From: CBDFKJ01 sp965248805 | Lineage (GTDB): Bacteria; Pseudomonadota; Alphaproteobacteria; UBA6615 | Assembly: GCA_965248805.1 (NCBI GenBank) | Contig: CBDFKJ010000009.1 | Coordinates: 496,001-560,000 of the forward strand | Reading direction: 5' to 3' | Length of the DNA stretch: 64,000 nt | Shown here: positions 44,435 through 53,752 of the stretch, one piece after another | Layout of the letters: each line of letters starts with the position of its first letter | How positions within the stretch are numbered: the first letter of the stretch is position 1 | Made by a program: the position numbers and the translations under genes | Notes under the pieces: generated by a model | Told to the model about the DNA's origin: nothing | What the model saw: only the letters and a program-made list of their open reading frames with translations | The model's database searches: none

Positions 44435-45628
44435 ATGCGCGAAAGACTGACCGACCGGACCGTGCGGGAGACTGAGCCGCCGCATGGGCGATTGTGCCGC
44501 TACATCTGGGACGACCAGGTCGTCGGCTTTGGGTTGTGCCTGACCCGGGCCGGAGCCCGGTCCTTCGTGGTCCGCTACCGGATCGATGGACGGGAACGCA
44601 AGCTTACGATCGGCGCCTATCCCGACTGGCCGGTTAGCGCGGCCCGCGAGGAGGCCAAACGGGTCAAGCGAGCCGCCGATCTTGGCGGCGACCCGTTGGG
44701 GCTGCGCGATGAAAAGCGCTGCGCGCCGACAATGGCCGTTCTGATTGACCGCTATCTGAAGGAGCATGCCAGCCGCAAAGTCGATCACGCCTATCGCGAC
44801 CAGCAGAGTCTGATGCGGCGTTTGGTGCTGCCGCGATTGGGCAAGCTCCGGATCGACGAGGTCAAGCACACCGACATCGACCGGCTGCACCGGCACATCT
44901 CCGAGACGACGCCGATCCAGGCCAACCGGGTGGCTCAGGTGCTGAGGAAGATGTTCAACCTCGCCATCCGCTGGGAATACCGCGCCGACAACCCGGTCAC
45001 CGGGCTGGTGTTCAACCCCGAGCCACCGCGCCACCGTTATCTCACCGAAGACGAGATCAAGCGGCTCACGGCGGTGCTGGCGGACCACCCGAACAGGCGC
45101 TGCGCCAACGTCATCCGCATGCTGCTGCTAACCGGTGCGCGCAAGGGCGAGGTGATGAAGGCGACCTGGGAGCAGTTCGACCTGGAGGGCGGGGTGTGGA
45201 CCAAGCCGTCGTCGCACACCAAGCAGCGCCGCGAGCACCGGGTGCCGCTATCGGCGGCGGTCGTTGCCTTGTTGCGGGATATTCGCGAGGGCCAGCCACG
45301 TTTCTGCCGGTTCGTCTTCCCCGGCGATCCGCCGGACCATGCCTTGACGGAGATCTCTACCTTCTGGGAGGGAGTGCGCAGGAAGGCCGATATTCCAGAT
45401 GCCCGGATGCACGACCTGCGCCACACCTACGCGTCGATCCTGGTAAGCTCCGGGCTCTCCTTGCCGATCATCGGCGCACTGCTCGGCCACACCCAGCCCC
45501 AGACCACGGCGCGCTACAGCCATTTGTTCGATCATCCGCTGCGCGAGGCGACCGAGCGGGTCAGCGCGGTCGTGGTCAATTTCCCGGTCACCGCCGAGCA
45601 TCGCGACCGCGAGCATGCATCGGGCTGA
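44435..45628 (+). CDS. Phage tyrosine integrase (DUF4102 arm-binding type)
   Basis: A 397-residue integrase. The N-terminal DUF4102 domain (IWDDQVVGFGLCLTRAGARS) binds arm sites, a SAM-like core-binding domain follows (about 95-190), then the catalytic domain with Arg236 (LTGARKGEV), Lys263, His326 and Arg329 (MHDLRHTYA), His352 (LLGHTQ) and Tyr361 (ARYSHL). All six are present. It marks the left boundary of the second prophage; the next genes are leftward regulators. Confidence 0.93.
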   Translation: MRERLTDRTVRETEPPHGRLCRYIWDDQVVGFGLCLTRAGARSFVVRYRIDGRERKLTIGAYPDWPVSAAREEAKRVKRAADLGGDPLGLRDEKRCAPTMAVLIDRYLKEHASRKVDHAYRDQQSLMRRLVLPRLGKLRIDEVKHTDIDRLHRHISETTPIQANRVAQVLRKMFNLAIRWEYRADNPVTGLVFNPEPPRHRYLTEDEIKRLTAVLADHPNRRCANVIRMLLLTGARKGEVMKATWEQFDLEGGVWTKPSSHTKQRREHRVPLSAAVVALLRDIREGQPRFCRFVFPGDPPDHALTEISTFWEGVRRKADIPDARMHDLRHTYASILVSSGLSLPIIGALLGHTQPQTTARYSHLFDHPLREATERVSAVVVNFPVTAEHRDREHASG

Positions 45629-45674
45629 ACGGGCAGTGCGGCATCCCCAACTGTGATCGGGGATGGCGGCAACG

Positions 45675-46325
45675 TCACGCCCCGAGACCGCTCTTCCACA
45701 GGCGGGAGACCTTCTTTCTGACGGTGCTCTCGTCCGGCGCGTCGTTCGCGTAGCCGTCGAGCCGGTCCATCAGACTGCGCACCAGCGCCGCCTGGGTCTC
45801 GGGCCAGCCGTTGTCGTGGATGTAGGTGCAGACGGCGATCCAGAAGCCGTCCCAGTCGTGGCGCGGCAATCGCCCGGGACCCACGCCCCGCGAGGCGGCC
45901 GGTCTTGGCCCAACCACGCCGTTCAGCCCATGCGTCGCCTCGAAGCGCTCGCGTTCCTCGCGCGTGATCACCAGGTCCGCGAGGCCGATCTCGAGGCTGC
46001 CGGGCGGCTCCTCGATCTCGATGAACGCCCCGGCCTCACCCGCTTGCAGGCGCCGTATGACCGTGCTGTCGCCCGTGAACGCCGGCCAGGCGTCAAAACC
46101 GAAGACCTGATGGACGCTGGAGAATCTGCGGCGGCCTTCACAGACGCGGACCTTGTCTCCGTCTTTTCCTTCGACATAGTGCCCGATCTCGACATCGATG
46201 CCGTTCACCACCGTGGACAGACCAAGCGCCTCCTCGATGGCGTAGCACCCGAGATCGTGCACGCCGACACTCCAGCGCCGGGCGATCTCGGGAAGCGTGA
46301 ACAGAGTTCGGCGCGGCAGAGGCAT
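45675..46325 (-). CDS. Phage regulatory HTH-type protein, unknown family
   Basis: A 216-residue protein. TLPEIARRWSVGVHDLGCYA at the N-terminus looks like a DNA-binding helix-turn-helix. VNGIDVEIGHYVEGKDGDKV is not assigned, and the C-terminus has AALVRSLMDRLDGYANDAPD ESTVRKKVSRLWK, resembling the common C-terminal helix of phage regulatory or replication-associated proteins. Stop to stop it follows the repressor in the leftward operon. Confidence 0.5.
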   Translation of the reverse strand: MPLPRRTLFTLPEIARRWSVGVHDLGCYAIEEALGLSTVVNGIDVEIGHYVEGKDGDKVRVCEGRRRFSSVHQVFGFDAWPAFTGDSTVIRRLQAGEAGAFIEIEEPPGSLEIGLADLVITREERERFEATHGLNGVVGPRPAASRGVGPGRLPRHDWDGFWIAVCTYIHDNGWPETQAALVRSLMDRLDGYANDAPDESTVRKKVSRLWKSGLGA

Positions 46326-46335
46326 GATCCCGAAC

Positions 46336-46620
46336 TCATTCGTCCCGGTTCACCGCCCGGAACCGGCGGTAGGCACGGACCACCCGCTTGACATCGCGCC
46401 GCATATCGGGCGGGAAGCGCGCCGCCTCGACGAACAGCTCGTCGAGGCGCACGCCGAGAACGGCGGCGGTCTTCTCGATTAGACCGTCGCTCGGCGGCTT
46501 CTCCAATTCCCGCTCGATGCGCGACCAATAGGCCGGCGAGCAGCCGATGCGCCCGGCGAAGTCGTTGAGCCCGATGCCGAGCTCCAGGCGCTTCGCCCGG
46601 ACGTAGTTGCCGAACGCCAT
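46336..46620 (-). CDS. XRE/Cro-C1 family repressor-like protein
   Basis: A 94-residue protein from the ATG at 46620 (site GAGGCG). NYVRAKRLELGIGLNDFAGR IGCSPAYWSRIERELEKPPS is a clear lambda-type HTH. It lies next to an ImmA/IrrE-like protease gene: in the ImmR/ImmA arrangement the protease cuts the repressor after DNA damage to induce the phage. Here the protease gene overlaps the repressor start by one base, but it is damaged. Confidence 0.85.
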   Translation of the reverse strand: MAFGNYVRAKRLELGIGLNDFAGRIGCSPAYWSRIERELEKPPSDGLIEKTAAVLGVRLDELFVEAARFPPDMRRDVKRVVRAYRRFRAVNRDE

Positions 46621-47420
46621 TATCGCCTCCTCTGTTCGTAGCCGTGGAGCAGCCGGTACTTGACAAGGCGGCGCCAGATGAACGCCTCCGAGAGACCGAA
46701 CTCGTCTGAGAGCGCATCGGCCACCGGCTGCAGGTCGGCGCCGTCGAGACCCCGGGCATCGATCATCGGATAGCCCGGCTTTCCCCGGTGCGGCCGGGAC
46801 ACGACGGGAAGGCCCGCTTGTCCGGCCAGGCGCAGTAGATGGCGATGCAGCGGATCGGGCGGCGCCAGGAAGGCGCCCATGAACTCGTTCGCCCGCCATT
46901 CCCGCCAATCCATCGGTCCATCGGCGCTCCGGCTGTCGCGCAGGTGCTCCGGCCCCGGTGAGACGATGCGGAATGCCCGGCGCACCACCGGCCCCTCGCC
47001 CAAGTTCAGACGCAATTGCCGCTCGCCCTACACCGCCGCCGGCATGTCGAACACCGCATGGCCCAACTCATGACCCGTGGTGCTACGCAGCAGATCGGGA
47101 CGGTCGCCCAGGATCCCCCGGTTGAGGCTGATCATCACCTGGTCGGGCTCCTCCGCATCGTGCTCGCACACGCCCATGACCTCCCGCCCGTCCTCGTCAT
47201 GCACGGTCCCGGCGATGTCCCAGATCACGTCGAAGACGACACCGTTGACCGCGAGCCGGCGGGTGCGCTCGATCGCCGCCCGCGCATCCAGCCGCCGCCG
47301 GGCCGGCGTGAACGCGACTTGGCGGCGCATCTCGGCGGCGATGCGCCAGATCGCTTCGGTCTTCATCGGCCGCGGCTCGCCGGACCGATAGCGCGGATAG
47401 GCAACTCGGATCGTGGCCAT
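46620..47420 (-). pseudogene. ImmA/IrrE-like metallopeptidase with an in-frame TAG
   Basis: From the ATG at 47420 the protein reads to GHELGHAVFDMPAAV (HELGH at 117-121, the zinc site) and stops at TAG 47028-47030. The same frame continues GERQLRLNLGEGPVV and then WREWRANEFMGAFLAPP, the third-ligand helix expected in this family. One nonsense codon therefore splits a gene of about 266 codons. Restart at a TTG (47015) is possible but would lack the HExxH. It normally inactivates the adjacent repressor by cleavage. Confidence 0.72.
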
Positions 47421-47511
47421 GTGGCTCTCCCTGATCGTTACGTATTTTGTTAACGCATATGTTCCGATTATGTTCCAACCCATCCATCGAGTCGAGTCCT
47501 TTCTTGGGGGT

Positions 47512-47640
47512 GGCGGAAAGGGTCCGGTTTGTTTCCGCCTATTGCGCCTAAAATCTGTGGATAGCTCTCTATAACATCCTGATATAGAGGAACAAAAAAT
47601 AGGCGGAATTGGTTTCCGCCGGTTTCCGCCCCTTTCCGCC
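47512..47640. repeat. TTTCCGCC word array with AT-rich core
   Basis: TTTCCGCC or its complement occurs at 47512, 47532, 47613, 47623 and 47633, with a related GGCGGAAT at 47603. Between them lies an AT-rich core (47540-47600) with a GATATAGAGG element. It sits between the divergent protease and excisionase-like genes, so it may be an operator region, an origin, or both. The AT-rich leftward promoter region (GTTAACGCATATG) lies at about 47450. Confidence 0.5.
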
Positions 47641-47712
47641 TCCCCCCTGGCGCGCTCCATGTGCTGCAATTCGCGTGGATGGCCGCGAACCGGCAGGGCA
47701 GGAGGAACGGAT

Positions 47713-47967
47713 ATGAGTGGTACATGGGAACCGGATGCGCCCACGGACGAAACCGGGCTCGAAGGCTACCTGCGGCCGCCGCAGCTGGCCGAGCGGCTCG
47801 GGGTCTCGCTGCGCACGTTGAACCGCTGGCATGCCGAGCGCACCGGGCCGCCCCGTATCACCCGGGGACGGCTCGTGCTCTATCGCCTGGAGGCTCTGCA
47901 CCAGTGGCTAGAGAGCCTCGAGGGCCAAGCCCGCGCCTCCGCCGGGTTCAGGAAGAATGGGCGATGA
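47713..47967 (+). CDS. Excisionase/AlpA-like HTH protein
   Basis: An 84-residue protein from the ATG at 47713 behind GGAGGAAC. LRPPQLAERLGVSLRTLNRW and RGRLVLYRLEALHQWLES form a MerR/AlpA-type winged helix as in phage excisionases. It is the first rightward gene, directly opposite the repressor operon, as expected for an Xis or Cox-like regulator. Its stop overlaps the next ATG (ATGA). Confidence 0.75.
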   Translation: MSGTWEPDAPTDETGLEGYLRPPQLAERLGVSLRTLNRWHAERTGPPRITRGRLVLYRLEALHQWLESLEGQARASAGFRKNGR

Positions 47968-48335
47968 TCGCTATGGCCCAGGCCTTGCCCACCGCCGTGG
48001 CGGAGTTGGTGCAGGTACCGCACTCCCCTCTCATCGACGTGGCCGGCTTCGAGGGATGGCTCCGCGCCGCACATCCCGGCAGCCGTATCACCTTCCACCG
48101 CGGCCTACTCTGCGTCGACCGCCGGCAACGGCCAAGTGAACCGCACGACCCGACGCGCGACGCGCTCGACCGTCTCGCGGACCGCGCCATGCGGGCCGCC
48201 GAGCACGGCCTCGTCTATCTCTTCCAGCAGCGTCGCGGCGATGGCGACTTCAGCTATCTCGCGATCCGAACCCGCACACCAGCGAAGCGCCGCCGGGAGG
48301 CTCTCTCCTTTTCGAACCGCCGGAGGACAACCTGA
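47964..48335 (+). CDS. Conserved phage hypothetical protein
   Basis: A 123-residue protein (MIAMAQALPTAVAELVQVPH, FEGWLRAAHPGSRITFHRGL, AAEHGLVYLFQQRRGDGDFS). The GLVYLFQ...SYLAIR ending recurs in early genes of related prophages. It is coupled by ATGA to the excisionase-like gene and its stop overlaps the next start. No catalytic motif; function unknown. Confidence 0.55.
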   Translation: MIAMAQALPTAVAELVQVPHSPLIDVAGFEGWLRAAHPGSRITFHRGLLCVDRRQRPSEPHDPTRDALDRLADRAMRAAEHGLVYLFQQRRGDGDFSYLAIRTRTPAKRRREALSFSNRRRTT

Positions 48336-48817
48336 TGTCGAACCGCATCCAACTCGAGGACATCCGCGCCCTGCCGGTCGGCGAAATCGCCGCCCTGCCG
48401 GCCGAGCAGCTGGCGCTCTTACAGGAAGACGCCGAGGCGGCGCTCACGGCCGCCAAGACGCTGAAGGAATGGCTCGACGGCGCCATCGGCCTCCGCTTCG
48501 GAGAGCGGGCACAGGCCGCGCGGCGGGACGCCGGCAAGGACACCGGCACCGTCCGTCTGGTCGAGGACGGCGTGACCGTCGTTGCCGACCTGCCGCAGCG
48601 CGTCGATTGGGATCAGGCCCAGCTCACGGCGTTGGTCGAGCGTACCCGCACCGAGGGCGACGACCCGGCCGAGTATGTCAACATCGCCTTCAGGGTGCCG
48701 GAAAGCAAATACACCGCCTGGCCGAGCGCGATCCGGACCGCCTTCGAGGACGCTCGCACGGTCAAGACCGGCAAACCCGTCTTCAAGCTGAGCCTGGCGA
48801 AGGAGGGCGCGTCATGA
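48335..48817 (+). CDS. Phage early hypothetical protein (recombination module)
   Basis: A 160-residue protein: an N-terminal helical half (VGEIAALPAEQLALLQEDAE, TAAKTLKEWLDGAIGLRFG) and a C-terminal half VRLVEDGVTVVADLPQRVDW with KTGKPVFKLSLAKEG. Its place directly before the RecA-like NTPase suggests a partner in recombination or ssDNA handling. No family recognised. It overlaps both neighbours by a base or four. Confidence 0.5.
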   Translation: MSNRIQLEDIRALPVGEIAALPAEQLALLQEDAEAALTAAKTLKEWLDGAIGLRFGERAQAARRDAGKDTGTVRLVEDGVTVVADLPQRVDWDQAQLTALVERTRTEGDDPAEYVNIAFRVPESKYTAWPSAIRTAFEDARTVKTGKPVFKLSLAKEGAS

Positions 48818-49722
48818 ACGGTCTTCCGATCATTTCGGCCGACGAGCGCCTCGCCGAGCGCCGCGGCATTAAGGGCGCCATCTTCGGTAAATCCGGGATT
48901 GGCAAGACCTCGCTGCTGTGGACCCTCGAGCCCGGCGCCACGCTGTTCTTCGACCTCGAGGCCGGCGATCTCGCGATCGAGGGCTGGCCCGGCGACACCG
49001 TCCGGCCGCGCACCTGGTCCGAATGCCGCGATTTCGCGGTCTTCATCGGCGGGCCTAACCCGGCGCTTCGCGACGACCAGGTCTACAGCCGGGCCCATTA
49101 CGAGGCGGTTCGCAAGCGCTTCGGCGACCCCGCCGCGCTCGAGAAATACGAGACCGTGTTCATCGATTCGATCACGGTCGCCGGCCGGCTCTGCTTCCAG
49201 TGGTGCAAGGGTCAGCCCCAGGCGTTCTCGGACCGCAGCGGCAAGCCCGACATGCGCGGCGCCTACGGCCTGCACGGCCAGGAGATGATCGCCTGGCTCA
49301 CCCACCTTCAGCATACGCGCGATAAGAACGTCTGGTTCGTCGGCATCCTCGACGAGAAGCTCGACGACTTCAATCGCCGGGTCTTTTCCCCCCAGATCGA
49401 GGGCTCGAAGACCGGCAACGAGCTCCCCGGCATCGTCGACGAGGTCATCGTCATGGCCGAGATCGGCCAGGCCGACGCCGATCCCTATCGGGCCTTCGTC
49501 TGTCGGACGCTGAACCCCTTCGGCTATCCCGCCAAGGATCGCAGCGGTCGCCTCGATCAAATCGAGGAGCCCCATCTCGGCCGGCTGATGGAAAAGATCG
49601 GCGGCCCCGTCAGACCGGCGAGCGAGAGGCTGGAGTTTGGCTGCCCTACACCGCCCAAGGATACCCCCTTACCCGCCGAATCCCCCGTTCCCCCGGAAGA
49701 TGAAGGAGCACCCAGACCATGA
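48814..49722 (+). CDS. RecA-like phage NTPase (Sak4-like)
   Basis: A 302-residue ATPase. Walker A is GKSGIGKTS (residues 25-33), Walker B VFIDSITVAG, and a loop with HLQHTRDKNVWFVGILDEKL follows. This is the AAA_24/Sak4-type RecA-like core used by phages as a single-strand annealing recombinase. The following gene looks like its ssDNA-binding partner. C-terminal Pro-rich tail. It overlaps the upstream stop by four bases. Confidence 0.78.
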   Translation: MNGLPIISADERLAERRGIKGAIFGKSGIGKTSLLWTLEPGATLFFDLEAGDLAIEGWPGDTVRPRTWSECRDFAVFIGGPNPALRDDQVYSRAHYEAVRKRFGDPAALEKYETVFIDSITVAGRLCFQWCKGQPQAFSDRSGKPDMRGAYGLHGQEMIAWLTHLQHTRDKNVWFVGILDEKLDDFNRRVFSPQIEGSKTGNELPGIVDEVIVMAEIGQADADPYRAFVCRTLNPFGYPAKDRSGRLDQIEEPHLGRLMEKIGGPVRPASERLEFGCPTPPKDTPLPAESPVPPEDEGAPRP

Positions 49723-50375
49723 GCGGAGCCTGGAACGACTTCAACGATGCCGAGGAGCAAACCTCCTACGACGTCATCCCCAAGGGCACGATCGCGCCCG
49801 TCCGCATGACCATCAAGCCGGGCGGCTACGACGATCCGGGCCAGGGCTGGACCGGCGGCTACGCCACCCGCAACGAGACCACCGGCTCGGTGTATCTCAA
49901 CGCCGAGTTCGTGCTCCTCGAGGGCCCCCACGCCAGGCGCCGGGTGTGGAGCCTCATCGGGCTCTCGAGTCCCAAGGGCCCCGAGTGGGCCAACATGGGC
50001 CGGTCGTTCGTGCGCGGCATCCTGAACTCCGCCCGCGGGCTCTCCGACAAGGACGCCTCGCCGCAGGCGCAGACCGCGCGGCGCATCGATGGTCTCGCCG
50101 TGCTCGACGGCATCGAGTTCCTGGCCAAGATCGATGTCGGCAAGGACCGGAACGGCGATCCGAGGAACGAAATCCGCTTCGCCGTCACGCCGAACCACAA
50201 GGACTGGCAGGCCTTCCTGGAGGCGGGCGGACAGTGGCGCCCGGGTGCCTCCCACGCCGCCCATGCGGCGCAGGCCCAACCCCATGGCCCCGCGGCCGCG
50301 CCAGCGCCCCAGGGCCCGGCACAGGCGCCGGCAGCACAACCGGCCAATCCGAACCGTCCGGCCTGGGCACAATAG
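49719..50375 (+). CDS. Putative phage ssDNA-binding protein
   Basis: A 218-residue protein with a beta-rich N-terminal domain (YDVIPKGTIAPVRMTIKPGG, LNAEFVLLEGPHARRRVWSL) and a disordered Ala/Pro/Gln-rich tail (residues 178-218), an OB-fold-plus-tail layout like single-strand binding proteins. It follows the Sak4-like NTPase with a four-base overlap. The role is inferred from architecture and gene order. Confidence 0.55.
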   Translation: MSGAWNDFNDAEEQTSYDVIPKGTIAPVRMTIKPGGYDDPGQGWTGGYATRNETTGSVYLNAEFVLLEGPHARRRVWSLIGLSSPKGPEWANMGRSFVRGILNSARGLSDKDASPQAQTARRIDGLAVLDGIEFLAKIDVGKDRNGDPRNEIRFAVTPNHKDWQAFLEAGGQWRPGASHAAHAAQAQPHGPAAAPAPQGPAQAPAAQPANPNRPAWAQ

Positions 50376-50388
50376 TCGGTTCCGGCCC

Positions 50389-52070
50389 TTGCTGCTCTGC
50401 CCGCGCCAGAAGACCTTCGTCGAGCGCAGTGTCCGCGCACTGGGCGAACACGGCAACACGCTAGGCGTGGCACCGACCGGCAGCGGGAAGACGGTGATGC
50501 TCTCCGGCGTCGTCGGCAGGGTCCTGGCGGACAACGATGCCAAGGCCTGCGTGCTCGCCCACCGCGACGAGCTGACCGCACAGAACGTCCTCAAGTTCGC
50601 CAAGGTAACCCGGCGCTCTCGACCTCGATCGTCGATTCGCGCACCAAGTCGTGGCGCGGACGCGCCACCTTCGCCATGGTTCCGACGCTCGCCCGCGCGG
50701 CCAATCTCGAGGCCATGCCGTCGCTTGATCTCGTGGTCGTCGACGAGGCCCACCATGCCGCCGCCGAGAGCTACCGGCGGATCATCGACCGGGCGCGCGA
50801 GCGCAACCCGGATGTCCGCATCTACGGCGTCACCGCGACCCCGAACCGGGGCGACCGCAAGGGCCTCCGGCCGGTGTTCTCCAACGTCGCCGATCAGATC
50901 ATGCTCGGCGAGCTGATCGCGTCGGGCCACCTGGTGCGGCCGCGCACCTTCGTCATCGACGTCGGCACCCAGGAAGCGCTTAGACAAGTCCGTAGGACCG
51001 TCGCCGATTTCGACATGGCCGAGGTCGCGACCATCATGAACATGGCGCAGATCACCGAGGCGGTGATCGAGCACTGGCGCGAGAAAGCCTCCGACCGCCA
51101 GACCGTGATTTTCTGCTCGACCGTCGATCACGCGCGCAACGTGCGCGACGCCTTCGTTGCCGCGGGCATCGATGCCGGCATGGTCTGGCACGAGATGGGG
51201 TCGGCGGAGCGGCGCACCGCGCTCGCCGCCTATCGGCGCGGCGAGACCCGGGTGATGGTCAACGTCGCGGTGCTGACCGAGGGCTGGGACCATCCGCCGA
51301 CGAGCTGCGTCGTGCTGCTCCGGCCGTCTTCCTACAAGTCGACCATGATCCAGATGGTCGGCCGGGGCTTGCGGGTCGTCGATCCGGCCGAGTTCCCGGG
51401 CGTCGTCAAGACCGACTGCCTGGTCCTCGACTTCGGCACCTCGAGCCTCATTCACGGCTGCCTCGAGCAGGACGTCGATCTCGACGGCAAGCGCGGCGGC
51501 GGCGAGGCGCCGACGAAGGAATGTCCCGAGTGCGGCGCCATCGTGCCGCTGGCGGTCCAGGAATGCCCGCTCTGCGGCTATCAGTGGCCACGTGAAGGCG
51601 ACGCCGCCGGCGAGACCATTCCGCTCAGCGACTTCGTCATGTCGGAGATCGATCTGCTGAAGCGCTCGAGCTTCCGCTGGGCCGATCTGTTCGGCGACGA
51701 CGCGGCGCTCGTCGCGAACGGCTTTCATGCCTGGGGCGGCATCTTCTTCCTGAACGGCAACTGGCATGCGGTGGGCGGCGCGAAGGGTCAGCCGGCCAGG
51801 CTCATGAGCGTCGGTGCGCGCACGGTGTGTCTCGCCGCGGCCGACGACTGGCTGAACGAGAACGAGAGCGACGAGAGCGCGCACAAGTCGAGGGCCTGGC
51901 TCAACCAGCCGGCGACCGAGAAGCAGCTGCAATATCTCCCGGAACCGTCCCGCCGGGATTACGGGCTGAACCGCTACCAGGCCTCGGCGAGGCTCACCTT
52001 CGAGTTCAACAAACATACGATCCGTCGGCTCGTCATGGGCGCGGCGGACGAGATGCGGAGGGCCGCATGA
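50389..52070 (+). CDS. DEAD/DEAH-box helicase, frameshifted
   Basis: The first frame gives QKTFVERSVRALGEHGNTLG VAPTGSGKT (motif I) and VLAHRDELTAQNVLKFAKV. Near 50609 one base is missing: the next frame gives NPALSTSIVDSRTKSWRGRA, then VVVDEAHHAAAESYRR (DEAH), GVTATPNRGD, motifs V and VI (LTEGWDHPP, MVGRGLR) and a zinc ribbon (CPECGAIVPL...CPLCGYQW). As read, only the second frame (ATG 50676) is long. The start is uncertain: no ATG, TTG at 50389. Likely a replication or recombination helicase. Confidence 0.8.
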
Positions 52071-52073
52071 GCG

Positions 52074-52478
52074 ATGCCGGATCCGGGCAACGACCTCATC
52101 GACCGCCGCCGGCTCTATTCCAGCGCGCCGTTCTGCGCCGTCTGCCGCCGGCCACCGCGAGGCTTCGGCTGGTTCGATACATCGGGATTAAGGCCCCCAC
52201 GTCCGCCGGCCAATTTCTGCTCGATGGCCTGCCAGGGCTTCTGGACCCGCCGCGCACGCCGGAGCACGGCCATGATTGATCTCACCGACCAGGAGCGCGC
52301 GGCCATCCGCGCCGCCATGAAGCCGCTCGCCGAGCTCATGGAGGAGATCGGCTGGGAGACCCGGCTCGCCGCCCTCACCGAGGAACAGGTGCTGGCCTTG
52401 ATCGAGGTCGCCGTCGGCGGCTTCCAGGACGCCATGCACGAGGCCGCCGCGGCGGACGAGACGGATATTCCGTTCTGA
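52074..52478 (+). CDS. DUF6511 domain protein with Cys cluster
   Basis: A 134-residue protein. The N-terminal half has CAVCRRPPRGFGWFD and FCSMACQGFW, a four-Cys zinc-binding pattern. The C-terminal half (AAIRAAMKPLAELMEEIGW, ALTEEQVLALIEVAVGGFQD) matches DUF6511, found in alphaproteobacterial phages. The first ATG after the helicase stop is at 52067 in another frame; 52074 gives the sensible protein. Function unknown. Confidence 0.7.
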   Translation: MPDPGNDLIDRRRLYSSAPFCAVCRRPPRGFGWFDTSGLRPPRPPANFCSMACQGFWTRRARRSTAMIDLTDQERAAIRAAMKPLAELMEEIGWETRLAALTEEQVLALIEVAVGGFQDAMHEAAAADETDIPF

Positions 52479-53752
52479 TGGTGGACCCGAACCAAACCCT
52501 GCATCCCTGCCATCCCGTCGCCGAGGCCTTCCCGATGATGGCCGGCGCCGACTTCGACCGCCTCGTCGAGGACATCCGCGGCCACGGTCTCCGCGAGGCC
52601 ATCTGGCTCGATGCGCAAGGCCGTATTCTCGACGGCCGCAATCGCGAGCGTGCCTGCCGCCTCGCCGCCGTGCCGCCGGCCTACCGGGTCTACGAGGGAG
52701 GTGATCCGGTAGCCTTCATCGTCAGCCTGAACCTTCACCGCCGGCATCTGAGCGACAGCCAGCGGGCCATGGTGGCCGCGAGACTGGTGAATATCCGGCA
52801 AGGGGAAATCGGAAAACACCGCGCGATCTCAGAAACGCAAATTTGCGTTTCTGAGGCCTCCGACCTCGTGAATACCTCCAAACGCTCCGTCAACAATGCC
52901 CGCCGGGTAGAAGACAAAGGGAGCGCTCTGCTCCAGGACGCCGTCGACCAGGGGCTGGTCGCGGTCAGCGACGCCGCCGCCATCGTCGACCGTTCGTCCG
53001 AAGAGCAGGATGCCCTGGTCGACGCTATCCGCTCGGGCAAACACAAGACCCTGCGCCGCGCCGCCGCCGCCCGCCGCCGCGACCAGCGCGAGACGCCGCC
53101 CGCGGACATGCCCGCGCACGACGGCCGCATGCGGCTGTTCGACGCCGCTGTCGCCGATGTACGCGCGCACATCGAGCCGGGCAGCGTCGATTGCATCGTC
53201 ACCGATCCGCCCTACCCGCGCGCCTTCTTGGCCGTCTACGGCGATCTGGCGCGCACCGCCGCCCGGGTTCTCCGCCCCGGCGGTTGCTGCCTGGTCATGG
53301 CCGGGCAGTCCTATCTGCCCGAGATCATCGCCGCCATGACGCCGCACCTTCGCTACCACTGGACGGTGGCCTACCTCACCCCGGGCGGCCAGTCGGTCCA
53401 GCTCTGGGAGCGCAAGGTCAACACCTTCTGGAAGCCGGTTCTGTGGTTCGTCAATGACCCGGACGACGCCGGATACGCGGGCGAGTGGGTCGGCGACGTG
53501 GCGCGCAGCGATGCCAACGACAAACGCTTCCATCACTGGGGGCAGTCCGAGAGCGGCATGGCCGATCTGGTGCGCCGCTTCACCCGTGCCGGCGAGACGG
53601 TATTCGATCCCTTCCTCGGCGGCGGCACCACCGGCGTCGCGGCCCTCGGCCTCGACCGCCTGTTCATCGGCTCCGACAGCGACGGAGCGGCCGTGAAACA
53701 GGCCCGTGGCCGTCTCCTGGAGACCCTGCGGGAGGTGCGCCATGCGGGTTAG
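52478..53752 (+). CDS. ParB-domain DNA methyltransferase (early, first copy)
   Basis: A 424-residue fusion. The N-terminal ParB-like domain (LVEDIRGHGLREAIWLDAQG, ILDGRNRERACRLA) is followed by a helical KorB-like part, then a beta-class N4/N6 methyltransferase: DCIVTDPPYPRAF (motif IV) and VFDPFLGGGTTGVAALGLDR (motif I). It uses SAM to methylate an amino group of adenine or cytosine, perhaps to protect phage DNA. A second, different ParB-methyltransferase begins at 62816. Confidence 0.85.
   Translation: MVDPNQTLHPCHPVAEAFPMMAGADFDRLVEDIRGHGLREAIWLDAQGRILDGRNRERACRLAAVPPAYRVYEGGDPVAFIVSLNLHRRHLSDSQRAMVAARLVNIRQGEIGKHRAISETQICVSEASDLVNTSKRSVNNARRVEDKGSALLQDAVDQGLVAVSDAAAIVDRSSEEQDALVDAIRSGKHKTLRRAAAARRRDQRETPPADMPAHDGRMRLFDAAVADVRAHIEPGSVDCIVTDPPYPRAFLAVYGDLARTAARVLRPGGCCLVMAGQSYLPEIIAAMTPHLRYHWTVAYLTPGGQSVQLWERKVNTFWKPVLWFVNDPDDAGYAGEWVGDVARSDANDKRFHHWGQSESGMADLVRRFTRAGETVFDPFLGGGTTGVAALGLDRLFIGSDSDGAAVKQARGRLLETLREVRHAG

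Noticed and set aside
39704..47030. Stop-codon reassignment (TAG as sense)
   Set aside because: TAG is the natural stop of several good genes here (for example at 13360, 17463, 18349, 43269), so two internal TAGs are better explained by mutation or error.
49557..52016. 819-codon minus-strand open frame opposite the helicase
   Set aside because: Shadow frame; helicase motifs lie on the plus strand.
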